Assembly (NCBI GenBank): GCA_947478845.1
Contig: CANJXC010000005.1
Coordinates: 144,246 to 188,264, forward strand
Source of the DNA: Spirochaetales bacterium
GTDB taxonomy: Bacteria; Spirochaetota; Spirochaetia; JABEVK01
DNA length: 44,019 nt
Direction of reading: 5' to 3'
This document shows positions 32,598 to 40,210 of this stretch, in pieces (position 1 is the first letter of the stretch; each line of letters opens with the position of its first letter). The notes below the pieces were generated by a model, which was not told the origin of the DNA, searched no databases, and saw only the letters and a list, made by a program, of their open reading frames with translations. A program made the translations under genes and the position numbers.

Positions 32598-32672
32598 ATG
32601 AACGCTTGGCTTGACAGGTGGGTTCACCGAACTGATACTCATGCTCAGACCTTTGAGGAGTTATTGCCATGA
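32598..32672 (+). CDS. Short upstream reading frame coupled to the pyranase gene
   Basis: ATG at 32598 is preceded by a near-ideal ribosome site (AAGGAGG, seven bases away) and encodes 24 residues, MNAWLDRWVHRTDTHAQTFE then ELLP. Its TGA overlaps the ATG of the RbsD-family gene (ATGA). It looks like a translated leader that couples translation into the operon. It is too short for a known family and has two Trp and two His but no run of a single amino acid that would mark classical attenuation. It could be an unannotated small protein or a leader peptide. Confidence 0.5.
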   Translation: MNAWLDRWVHRTDTHAQTFEELLP

Positions 32673-33088
32673 AGTCCTCCCGGCTTATCCACAGCGGCCT
32701 GTCGCTGGTGATTTCTGAAATGGGGCACGGTGACAGTCTTGCCATCGCCGATGCAGGCCTTCCCATTCCCCCAACAACCAAACGAATCGACCTCGCGGTG
32801 ATGAAGGGTGTTCCTTCTTTCCTAGAGGTGCTCGATGCCGTGCTCAGCGAATTGCGCGTCGATCGTGTGCTGATCGCCGAAGAGTTTTCCCGTGTTAGCC
32901 CGGCCCTGTATGCCAAGTTGACCGCGAGGTTGGAACGTTACAGCAAGGCCACCGGGCAGGCAGTGAAGATTCAAGCGGTTTCCCACACTGAGTTCAAAAA
33001 AGAAACCGGTTCGGCGAGGGCCGTGGCTCGAACCGGCGAGTTCACCCCTTATGCGAACATTTTGCTCTACAGCAACGTCGTGTTCTGA
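32669..33088 (+). CDS. RbsD/FucU-family sugar pyranase or mutarotase
   Basis: A 139-residue protein of the D-ribose pyranase/L-fucose mutarotase family, which interconverts ring or anomer forms of an imported sugar. The family's His-Gly-x-Asp site (MGHGDSLAIADAGLP, His20) and the C-terminal GEFTPYANI segment are present. Its own GAGGAG precedes the ATG, which overlaps the leader frame's stop. It heads an operon with a cupin protein, an epimerase-fold protein, a UlaE-type epimerase and a LyxK-like kinase, so its sugar is probably the same as theirs rather than ribose. Confidence 0.9.
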   Translation: MKSSRLIHSGLSLVISEMGHGDSLAIADAGLPIPPTTKRIDLAVMKGVPSFLEVLDAVLSELRVDRVLIAEEFSRVSPALYAKLTARLERYSKATGQAVKIQAVSHTEFKKETGSARAVARTGEFTPYANILLYSNVVF

Positions 33089-33108
33089 AGTCTGTTAAAG
33101 GAGCGGTT

Positions 33109-34311
33109 ATGAAAAACCCGAAATTGATGTTGGAAACCTTTTCCAAAAACGCTGGTGTGCTTTGCCTGGCGCCCGTGTTTGTGCCCCGCAGGTTCAACAC
33201 CGCCGGCCGAAGACTTCGGTTGCATCCCGATGACTACTATGCCTTGGGTACCGCCCGAGGCTCCATCAAGGAACGTTGGTTTTCCTCGGTCATCGCCGCG
33301 ATGAATGGCCCTCTGGCACCGGCCGACGAGGGGATGAGCTACGTCGACCTGACGGGCAAGAAAGACGACCTCTTCCTGTTCAAGGATGCCGTTGAGGAAC
33401 TCGGCGAGAAAATCATCGGCAAGGAACTGCACAAGAAGTTTGGAACCTGGCCCATGTACTCCAAGTACTTCGATTACGATGCGCCCTTGTTTCTGCACCT
33501 CCACCTGAAGGAAGAAGATGCCCAGCGTGTGGGCCGCAAGGGCAAGCCCGAGGCCTATTACTTTCCACCGCAGCTGAACAACCACCCCGGGCAATTTCCC
33601 CACACCTACTTCGGTTTTGACCCCGATGTCTCCAAGGCGGAAGTCCGGCAAAGGCTGGAAAAGTTTGAAACCACCGACAATCGGATCACGGAACTCTCGC
33701 GCGCCTTCCGTCTCGAGTTGGGCACCGGCTGGTACACCCCTCCAGGGGTGGTGCATGCTCCGGGATCGTATTTAACCTACGAACCCCAGTGGAACTCCGA
33801 CGTGAACTCGGTTTACGAAAACGTGGTTTCCGGCGAGGTTTACCCGTACGACTTCCTCGTGGAGAACTGCCCCGAAGACCGCAAGCACGACCTCGACTAC
33901 GTGATGAGCCTGATGGACTGGGACAAGAATGTCGATCCGCACTACCGGAAAAACTGGTTCCGGCCCCCCTTGATTTCTACCGAGGACGAGAATCACGTGG
34001 AAAAATGGGTGGTCTACAACACTGGCTACATTGCTGCCAAGGAACTCACCGTGTTTCCGGGCAAGTCGGTGGTCATCAAAGACAAGGCTGCCTACGGTTG
34101 CATCCTGACCCAAGGGCACGGCAAGTTCGGCGCCTATGATGCGGAAACCGCGGTGATGCTCCGCTACGGAGGCCTGAGCGCCGACGAGTACTTTGTGAGC
34201 GAAGAGGCGGCCGGTAACGGAATCAGGGTGGTCAACCACAGCCTGAAGGAGCCGATGGTGATTCTCAAACACTTTGGACCCAACGCCGGTGACCCAGGAG
34301 CCTCAAGATGA
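33109..34311 (+). CDS. Class-I mannose-6-phosphate-isomerase-like cupin protein (paralogue A)
   Basis: A 400-residue cupin protein. It carries the type I phosphomannose-isomerase pattern: metal positions His130, His132 (LHLHLKEEDAQ), Glu148 in GKPEAYYF, and His216 in PPGVVHAPGS followed by EPQWNSDV. Classic enzymes have Gln at the first position, here His. A second cupin-like region ends the chain (VVIKDKAAYGCILTQGHG). No signal peptide. It starts after the RbsD-type gene and overlaps the next gene by four bases. With an L-xylulose-type kinase and epimerase downstream it is the best candidate for the missing aldose-ketose isomerase of this pathway. That reaction is inference; it has a paralogue at 37905. 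Confidence 0.8.
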   Translation: MKNPKLMLETFSKNAGVLCLAPVFVPRRFNTAGRRLRLHPDDYYALGTARGSIKERWFSSVIAAMNGPLAPADEGMSYVDLTGKKDDLFLFKDAVEELGEKIIGKELHKKFGTWPMYSKYFDYDAPLFLHLHLKEEDAQRVGRKGKPEAYYFPPQLNNHPGQFPHTYFGFDPDVSKAEVRQRLEKFETTDNRITELSRAFRLELGTGWYTPPGVVHAPGSYLTYEPQWNSDVNSVYENVVSGEVYPYDFLVENCPEDRKHDLDYVMSLMDWDKNVDPHYRKNWFRPPLISTEDENHVEKWVVYNTGYIAAKELTVFPGKSVVIKDKAAYGCILTQGHGKFGAYDAETAVMLRYGGLSADEYFVSEEAAGNGIRVVNHSLKEPMVILKHFGPNAGDPGASR

Positions 34312-35540
34312 ATGCCCAAATAGTCGACGCCTTAGGACGCCGGTCGGTCCTCCTCGAAAACCACCACATCCGCGCCGTGATCGAAAATCGTGGCGGGATG
34401 ATGCCCGAGTTCAGCCTGAAGCGGGGTCATGGCGGGATCAACTCGCACTGGAACCCCGAGTTTCGCGACAATTCAGGCCTCCCCTACGAGCAGAATCAGA
34501 ACGCCGCTTACTGGAAGGTCAAACTCCTATCGCAGGTGGCGGGCGATTTTCTGTGTAGCCCAAACTTCGGTGGCGGCTGCCAAGTGGATGGGGTGGACCT
34601 TCCTCCTCACGGCTGGGCTGCCAACGAGGATTGGAGTTTGGAAAGCCACGGAGTTTCCCCAGACAAATCTGTGGGGTCCGCACGGTTTTCTATGAACAGT
34701 CCACAGCCGAAAATGCCGCTGAGCTGGACCAAGTGCGATCTGGTGCTCGAGGGCCAGGCGGCCTACTTCTCGGTGATGCGCATCAAAAACTCAGGCAGCG
34801 CACCGCTGGCGATCAACCTGACCCGGCATAACACCGTGGGGGTTCCTTTTCTGCAGGCGGGTTGTCAAATCAGCCTTTGCGCCGACCGCTATCAGGTTGC
34901 GCCTTCCGGCACCGAGTTCGATTCCACGGGAAGGCTTGCCTTGGGAGCGGAGTTCTCAAACCTCCAAAAGGCTCCCTTGCGTACCGGTGCTAACGTAGAT
35001 TTGACGCAGGTTCCGGGAATCATCGGCGCCACGGACTTTGTCACCGGAGCGGTACCTTCCCACCTGAACTTGGGTTGGAGCTGCGTCGTGAACCCGATTT
35101 TGGGGCTCGCTTACGTGTGCTTTTTCCCCGGCGAGGCGGGCCTCCCCGAGGGTGAGGTAGCGCTGAGTTTCAACGACCTCTGGATGCAGTACGGTGGACG
35201 CAACTTCACCCCGTGGGCCCTCAACGAAGCAGGCGCCGACCGGACCTTCTGCCTTGGTACCGAAAATGCCATCGGCGCGTACGCCAACGGGTTGGAGTTC
35301 TCCCGCCGGAATCCAGAGATTCTCGGCCGACCGACCACCGTGACGATTCCCGCCGGGGGAGAACGCAAACTCTGTTACGGCACAGCGTTGGTGGAACTGA
35401 CGACAGAATTGGTGCAGCAGGGAATCAGGCGCGTCGAGGCCCAGGAGGGCTTTTTGGTTCTGCATGGCACCAAGTCTGCCCAGCGGATTCCCATGGATGC
35501 CACCTTCCAGCGGGTGAGAAAGTTCGAATCGGGGAGCTAA
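34308..35540 (+). CDS. Aldose-1-epimerase-fold protein
   Basis: A 410-residue protein that I place in the galactose-mutarotase-like superfamily from its pattern: VLLENHHIRAVIENRGGMM and RIKNSGSAPLAINLTRHNTVG with repeated beta strands, similar to hypothetical proteins in sugar operons. No signal peptide. It overlaps the preceding cupin gene (ATGA) and the epimerase TTG start follows after one base. A mutarotase or sugar-binding function in the same pathway is likely, but I do not see a firmly known family active site. Confidence 0.6.
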   Translation: MNAQIVDALGRRSVLLENHHIRAVIENRGGMMPEFSLKRGHGGINSHWNPEFRDNSGLPYEQNQNAAYWKVKLLSQVAGDFLCSPNFGGGCQVDGVDLPPHGWAANEDWSLESHGVSPDKSVGSARFSMNSPQPKMPLSWTKCDLVLEGQAAYFSVMRIKNSGSAPLAINLTRHNTVGVPFLQAGCQISLCADRYQVAPSGTEFDSTGRLALGAEFSNLQKAPLRTGANVDLTQVPGIIGATDFVTGAVPSHLNLGWSCVVNPILGLAYVCFFPGEAGLPEGEVALSFNDLWMQYGGRNFTPWALNEAGADRTFCLGTENAIGAYANGLEFSRRNPEILGRPTTVTIPAGGERKLCYGTALVELTTELVQQGIRRVEAQEGFLVLHGTKSAQRIPMDATFQRVRKFESGS

Positions 35541-35541
35541 A

Positions 35542-36372
35542 TTGGGCGCGACGTTGCTCGGCCTGTACGAGAAGGCCATTCCAAGCTCGCTGACTCTGGA
35601 AGACAAGCTCAAGGTGGCTTCGCGGTTCGGCTTTGACTTTTTGGAAATCAGCATCGACGAAACCGACGAAAAGCTCGGCAGGCTGAAGTGGACCACAAAG
35701 AAGAAGAAGGATCTGGCTCAGGCGATGAGTTCCACTGGGATTCCTATCAAGACCCTTTGCCTGAGCGGACACCGGAAGTACCCCCTCGGAAGTGCCGACG
35801 CTCAAACTCGCCGACGCGGCCTTGAAATCCTGGCGGATGCCGTCGACTTCGCTGCGAATCTGGGAATCCGCATCATCCAACTGGCCGGTTACGATTGCTA
35901 TTACGAGCCTTCCACCGAGGCCAGCAAAGCTCACTTCCGTGAGAATCTGGAACTCTGTGTGCATTTGGCGGCCCGCCAGGGCGTTGTCCTTGCGTTCGAG
36001 ACCATGGAAACCGAGTTCATGAACACCGTAGGTAAGGCCATGGCCTATGTTAAGGCCCTCGACTCTCCTTACCTGCAAATCTACCCCGACTTGGGCAACC
36101 TGACCAACGCGGCCCTCGCCAGCAGGACTTCGGTACTGGACGACCTTTCGGCGGGTAAGGGGCATCTGGTTGCCCTTCACTTGAAAGAAACGGTGCCCGG
36201 GAAGTTCCGCGAGATTCCCTATGGAACCGGACACGTGAACTTTGACGCCGCTATCGGCAGGGCCAAGGACCTGGGGGTTCGCCTCTTTCTGGCCGAGTTT
36301 TGGGATACCGGAAGCCCAGACTGGGAGGGGCACATCGCCTTCGCGCAGGCTTTTTTAAGGAAGAAACTATGA
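35542..36372 (+). CDS. L-ribulose/L-xylulose-5-phosphate 3-epimerase (UlaE/SgbU-like)
   Basis: A 276-residue TIM-barrel epimerase. It matches E. coli UlaE throughout: LGLYEKAIPSSLTLEDKLKV, GFDFLEISIDETDEKLGRL, TLCLSGHRKYPLGS, IRIIQLAGYD and QIYPDLGNL. Metal-ligand positions are visible in FETME, YPDLGNL, ALHLKE and LAEFWD. It interconverts L-xylulose-5-phosphate and L-ribulose-5-phosphate. The start is TTG with GGGGAG upstream, one base after the previous stop, and the stop overlaps the kinase ATG. The kinase-epimerase pair recalls the yiaP-yiaQ part of the E. coli yiaK-S operon. Confidence 0.92.
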   Translation: MGATLLGLYEKAIPSSLTLEDKLKVASRFGFDFLEISIDETDEKLGRLKWTTKKKKDLAQAMSSTGIPIKTLCLSGHRKYPLGSADAQTRRRGLEILADAVDFAANLGIRIIQLAGYDCYYEPSTEASKAHFRENLELCVHLAARQGVVLAFETMETEFMNTVGKAMAYVKALDSPYLQIYPDLGNLTNAALASRTSVLDDLSAGKGHLVALHLKETVPGKFREIPYGTGHVNFDAAIGRAKDLGVRLFLAEFWDTGSPDWEGHIAFAQAFLRKKL

Positions 36373-37880
36373 CAAAATACTTTTTGGGAGTGGATAACGG
36401 CGGCACAATGACCAAGGCCGTTCTTTTCGATGCAGAAGGAAAGGAAGTCGGCGGAGCTTCACGCAAACTCGCCTTGATCCAGCCCCAGCCCGGTTTTACC
36501 GAACGCGATATGGAGTTGCTTTGGAAGGCCAACCTCGAGGTCATCCGTGAAGCGCTGTCAACCTCAGGAGTAGAACCAGGCCAAATCGCGGGTATCGCGT
36601 GCACGGGTCATGGGAAAGGGCTCTACCTTTGGGGCAAGGATGGCCACCCCGCCTATCATGGCATAGTCTCCACCGACAGCCGGGCTTGGAAGTATCCTCA
36701 GGCTTGGGAGGCCGACGGCACGGCCGCCAAAGTGTTTCCTAGGACCCTCCAGACGCCTCTGGCCTGCCAACCTGTGGCCCTGTGGCGCTGGTTTCAAGAC
36801 AATAGGCCCGAAATCCTTAGTCAAGTTCAATGGGTGTTTTCCGTGAAGGATTATGTGCGCTTCCGATTGACCGGTGAAGCCTACGCAGAAATTACCGATT
36901 ATTCGGGAACGAGCCTCATGGACCTGAACTCCGTCAGTTTTGATCCCAAGGTCCTTGAAGCTTTCGGGGTAGCCGATATGGCGGACAAGCTTCCCCCCCT
37001 GCGTTATTCCACAGAAATTTGCGGAAAAATCACCGCTGAGGTGGCCGCGCTCACAGGCTTGAAGGCGGGCACTCCCGTCGCGGCCGGGATGTTCGATATC
37101 GACGCCTGCGCTGTGGCCATGGACGTTACCGACGAAACCAACGTCTGTGTCATTGCGGGTACCTGGGGCATCAACCAATACATTTCCCGAAAACCGGTGC
37201 TCAACCACTCGATCAAAATGAACTCGCTGTTCTGCCTTAAAGGCTACTACTTGGTGGAAGAATCGAGCCCTACCTCGGCGGGCAACAACGAATGGTTCAC
37301 CGATCTGTTCCTTGAGAGCGAGAAACAGGAGGCCCTGGCGCGCGGCCTCAGCATCCATGCCTATGCCGAAGAGCTTGCGGCTTCGGTGGAACCTGGAAGT
37401 CAGTCGCTCCTGTTTTTGCCCTTCCTCTATGGATCAAACGACAACCCACAGGCCAAAGCCTGTTTCATAGGCCTCGAGAGCAGTCACACGCGTGCCGGAA
37501 TCATCCGCTCGGTGCTTGAGGGTATTGTTTATTCGCATAGGGTGCATCTCGAGCGCCTACTGCCCAACCGCGACCGGCCCGGTTGCCTTAGATTGGCTGG
37601 CGGAGCCGCCAACAACCGAACTTGGGCGCAGATGTTCTCTGATGTGATCGGTTTACCGGTCGAGACCATCGACGCCAAGGAATTAGGCACCCTCGGCTGC
37701 GCCATGACGGCCGCTGTCGCCTCGGGATTCTACACAGACCTCAAACAAGCCGCCCAAAAGATGGTCCGCGTTAAAGAGCGTTTGGAACCTAATACCCTCC
37801 ACAAGCCGGCCTACGACAAAAAATACGCGCTTTTCGTGCAGGCGAGCCGGGCGCTCGACGGCCTTTGGAAGGAGTTCTGA
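36369..37880 (+). CDS. lyxK: FGGY-family carbohydrate kinase, L-xylulose kinase-like
   Basis: A 503-residue kinase. It starts GVDNGGTMTKAVLFDAEGKE and is similar over its length to E. coli LyxK: PQPGFTERDMELLWKAN, GHGKGLYLWGKDG, SVKDYVRFRLTG, EICGKITAEVAALTGLKAGT, SSPTSAGNNEWFTD, FLPFLYGSN and LRLAGGAANNRTWAQM. It should phosphorylate L-xylulose or a related ketose to the 5-phosphate, the substrate of the preceding epimerase. ATG 36369 overlaps that gene's stop (ATGA); a longer frame upstream is antisense-like. It ends the operon, 24 bases from the convergent cupin gene. The gene symbol is by similarity; the exact ketose is inferred. Confidence 0.88.
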   Translation: MTKYFLGVDNGGTMTKAVLFDAEGKEVGGASRKLALIQPQPGFTERDMELLWKANLEVIREALSTSGVEPGQIAGIACTGHGKGLYLWGKDGHPAYHGIVSTDSRAWKYPQAWEADGTAAKVFPRTLQTPLACQPVALWRWFQDNRPEILSQVQWVFSVKDYVRFRLTGEAYAEITDYSGTSLMDLNSVSFDPKVLEAFGVADMADKLPPLRYSTEICGKITAEVAALTGLKAGTPVAAGMFDIDACAVAMDVTDETNVCVIAGTWGINQYISRKPVLNHSIKMNSLFCLKGYYLVEESSPTSAGNNEWFTDLFLESEKQEALARGLSIHAYAEELAASVEPGSQSLLFLPFLYGSNDNPQAKACFIGLESSHTRAGIIRSVLEGIVYSHRVHLERLLPNRDRPGCLRLAGGAANNRTWAQMFSDVIGLPVETIDAKELGTLGCAMTAAVASGFYTDLKQAAQKMVRVKERLEPNTLHKPAYDKKYALFVQASRALDGLWKEF

Positions 37881-37904
37881 TGCCTCTTGGGCTTTGAGCT
37901 CTAT

Positions 37905-39095
37905 TTACGGCCGGGGACCAAAGTGCTTGAGCATGACCAGAGGGTCAGAAGTGCTGAGGTTCTCTATAGTCACTCCATGGTGAGCTGCATCGCTGGTCAC
38001 GAAAAACTCGTCCTTGGTACGCTGGCCAAAACGAATCAGGGCTGGTGACTCGGCTTCAAGATTACCGATGCGGCCATGCCCCTGAATCACAATGGCGCCG
38101 TAGGGACCCTCGTCTTTTACGACGACCTTGCGTCCGGGCAACACCGTTAGTTCCTTTGCCGAAAAGTACGTGGACTTATACACAACTTCGTACTCTTCAA
38201 AGCCCTCGGCGTGCATTTCGGCAACCGGACGCACGGGGCGTGGGTTCATGAAATGGTGTTCATAGAACCCCGGATCAAGGTTGGCCTCCCAATCGAGGAG
38301 GTCGATGTAAAAGTCGAGGTCGTTTTTGTGTGCCTCGGGGATATCCTTGCTCAGAAGCTCACGCGGGGTATAAACGTCCCAAACGACATTCTGAAACATC
38401 GAGAACACGTCGGAAGCCCTTTGGGGCTCGTAAGTCAAGAGAGATCCCGGCGCATGGAGAATTCCCGGGGGCACATCCCAACCGGTTCCAGGTTGCAACT
38501 TCATGGCTTTGGAGAGGTAGAGGATGCCGTTGTCTTTCTGGTCCCAAACGGCGAGGCATTCCTTGATTTGGTCCTTGGTGGTTCCCGGATGCAGGCCGAA
38601 GAAGGTATAGGGGAAATAGCCACCGTGGTTGTTCAGTTGTTTCGGAAAATAATACGCTTCGGGTTTACCAACGCGTCCCACCTTGGCTGCCATGGCATCG
38701 GTATGGTGAACGTGATGGGGAAGTGGTTCCTCGTTGTCGAAGAACTTCGAGTACATCATCCATCCGCCGAAGCGCTTCATGACCTCGCCGCCAAGAATCT
38801 CCTTTCCACCCACTTCCAGAGCGTCCTTCAGCGACAAATGCGAGTCTCCGGTCTGAATAAACGAAAGCCCTTCAAAGGGAGTCGTAAGCGGGCCGTTGTC
38901 GGCCTTGGTGGTCGAGGCCAGCCAGCGCTCGTCAATACCCCCTCGGTGGGGACCGTAGGAATAATAGTCTTGCGGGTGAAGTTTGAGCCTTTTGCCGGGA
39001 ATACAGAACGACCGGGGTACCCAGTTTGGTTCCAGACGCAAGACTCCGTTCCCCTGATTCAAAGCAATTTCCAGAGCCTGTTTCTCGCCAGCCAT
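37905..39095 (-). CDS. Class-I mannose-6-phosphate-isomerase-like cupin protein (paralogue B)
   Basis: A 396-residue paralogue of the protein at 33109, collinear over the whole length. It keeps the metal-site pattern (His128 and His130 in PHHVHH, Glu146 in GKPEAYYF, His214 in PPGILHAPGS), the EPQRASDV segment and the C-terminal GPYGAIVIQGHGRIGNLEAE. It has a strong AGGGAGGA ribosome site before the ATG. It is on the opposite strand to paralogue A, convergent with the kinase gene and divergent from the importer at 39247, so it may be expressed differently. Two diverged copies in one locus suggest different sugars or a hetero-oligomer; neither is shown. Confidence 0.8.
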   Translation of the reverse strand: MAGEKQALEIALNQGNGVLRLEPNWVPRSFCIPGKRLKLHPQDYYSYGPHRGGIDERWLASTTKADNGPLTTPFEGLSFIQTGDSHLSLKDALEVGGKEILGGEVMKRFGGWMMYSKFFDNEEPLPHHVHHTDAMAAKVGRVGKPEAYYFPKQLNNHGGYFPYTFFGLHPGTTKDQIKECLAVWDQKDNGILYLSKAMKLQPGTGWDVPPGILHAPGSLLTYEPQRASDVFSMFQNVVWDVYTPRELLSKDIPEAHKNDLDFYIDLLDWEANLDPGFYEHHFMNPRPVRPVAEMHAEGFEEYEVVYKSTYFSAKELTVLPGRKVVVKDEGPYGAIVIQGHGRIGNLEAESPALIRFGQRTKDEFFVTSDAAHHGVTIENLSTSDPLVMLKHFGPRP

Positions 39096-39186
39096 TGAGT
39101 CCTCCCTTTCAGATTCACTCGAGGTTAAACCCGCCTCATCGGGGTGTCAAGCGCGACGACAACCACAGTTTTGACGAAAAAATTAA

Positions 39187-39215
39187 TTGACAAGCTCTGA
39201 GATTAAGTTGATCAT
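39187..39215 (+). promoter_or_regulatory. Candidate promoter of the third importer operon
   Basis: TTGACA (39187-39192), a 17-base spacer and GATCAT (39210-39215), 31 bases before the ATG at 39247. The -35 is perfect and the -10 matches four of six. It lies in the 151-base divergent gap with cupin paralogue B. Confidence 0.55.
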
Positions 39216-39246
39216 TCGAGTAGCGTTATTTCGCTGGAGGTTGTAC

Positions 39247-40137
39247 ATGAAAAGAGTTCTCGTTGCACTGGTACTGTTGACTGCTTTGGTTCCTGGCATG
39301 CTGTTTGCCAAGGACATTGTGATTGGGATGACCGTCCCTGGCTTGCAGTTTCCCTTCTTCGTCACGATGAAGGCCGAAGCCGAGGCCGCCGCCAAGAATT
39401 TGGGTGTCAAGCTTTTATTCATCGATGCGCAGAATGCTTCCGACAAGCAGGTTGCGGCCATCGAAAACTTTGTTGCCCAGAAGGTCGATGGTATTTTGAT
39501 TTCCCCCATGACCGTCGATTCCCAGGTGCCGGCTATTGAAGAAGCTGTGGCCGCTGGTATCCCCGTGGCGAGCGTGGACCGCAAGGCGAATTCCGACAAG
39601 GTGCTCGCACACGTCGGAGCCGACAACGTGGCCGGTGGCCGTTCCGCTGCCCAGTACATTATTGACAAGTTGAAGAACAAAGGCACCGTCATCGAGCTCG
39701 AGGGAACTCCTGGTTCTTCCGCCGCTGTTGACCGCAAGGCCGGCTTCGACGAGGTGATGAAGAAGTCGAACATCAAGATTCTCGTTTCGCAGACTGCTGA
39801 GTTTGACCGCGCCAAGGCCCAGTCGGTTATGGAAAACTTGATTCAGGTTTATCCCAAGTTTGACGCCGTCTTCGGTGCCAACGACGAGATGATCATTGGT
39901 GCTATCGAAGCGATGAAGGCTGCCAAGCTGGATGTCAAAAAGATCGTAACTATCGGCTTTGACGCCACCGACGATGCCAAGGCATACATGAAGGCCGGCA
40001 CGCTCGGAGCCACGATCGACCAGTACCCTGGCAAGCAGGCCGCGATGGCCCTGAAGGCCTTGGTCGACATGATCAAGAGCAAGAAGAAGCCCGCCAAGGC
40101 CGTTGATTACATCACTCCGATGCCTGTCACTAAGTAA
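39247..40137 (+). CDS. Periplasmic sugar-binding protein of the third CUT2 importer
   Basis: A 296-residue exported binding protein of the ribose-binding class. The signal peptide ends at about residue 21 (MLFA-KD). The mature part has IVIGMTVPGLQFPFFVTMKAEAE, an AGIPV turn, SVDRKANSDK and IGFDATDDAKAYM, all typical of RbsB-like proteins. Start 39247 is chosen because TGGAGG precedes it; the frame runs further upstream without one. It should deliver the sugar that the cupin/LyxK/UlaE genes degrade; which sugar is unknown. Confidence 0.92.
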   Translation: MKRVLVALVLLTALVPGMLFAKDIVIGMTVPGLQFPFFVTMKAEAEAAAKNLGVKLLFIDAQNASDKQVAAIENFVAQKVDGILISPMTVDSQVPAIEEAVAAGIPVASVDRKANSDKVLAHVGADNVAGGRSAAQYIIDKLKNKGTVIELEGTPGSSAAVDRKAGFDEVMKKSNIKILVSQTAEFDRAKAQSVMENLIQVYPKFDAVFGANDEMIIGAIEAMKAAKLDVKKIVTIGFDATDDAKAYMKAGTLGATIDQYPGKQAAMALKALVDMIKSKKKPAKAVDYITPMPVTK

Positions 40138-40154
40138 TTCGAAGCAGTTTTAGC

Positions 40155-40190
40155 TACAGGCCGGCACTGGAAGCCGGCCTGTACTTTTTA
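40155..40190 (+). terminator. Hairpin with short U-run after the binding-protein gene
   Basis: TACAGGCCGGC (40155-40165) pairs with GCCGGCCTGTA (40173-40183) around a 7-base loop, followed by CTTTTTA. A strong stem with a modest U-run, so probably a partial terminator or 3' stabiliser that raises the binding-protein message over the ATPase and permease downstream. Confidence 0.65.
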
Positions 40191-40210
40191 TCAAGCAATG
40201 GGGTGAGCAC

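Noticed and set aside
32349-32672. A 107-residue protein ending at the pyranase start
   Set aside because: Most of it is antisense to the VOC gene; only the last 24 codons, with their own ribosome site, are kept as a short upstream frame.
33109-34311. Naming the cupin proteins as ordinary mannose-6-phosphate isomerase (manA)
   Set aside because: The first metal ligand differs, two copies sit among L-xylulose-type genes, and no mannose genes are near; the name would overstate what is seen.
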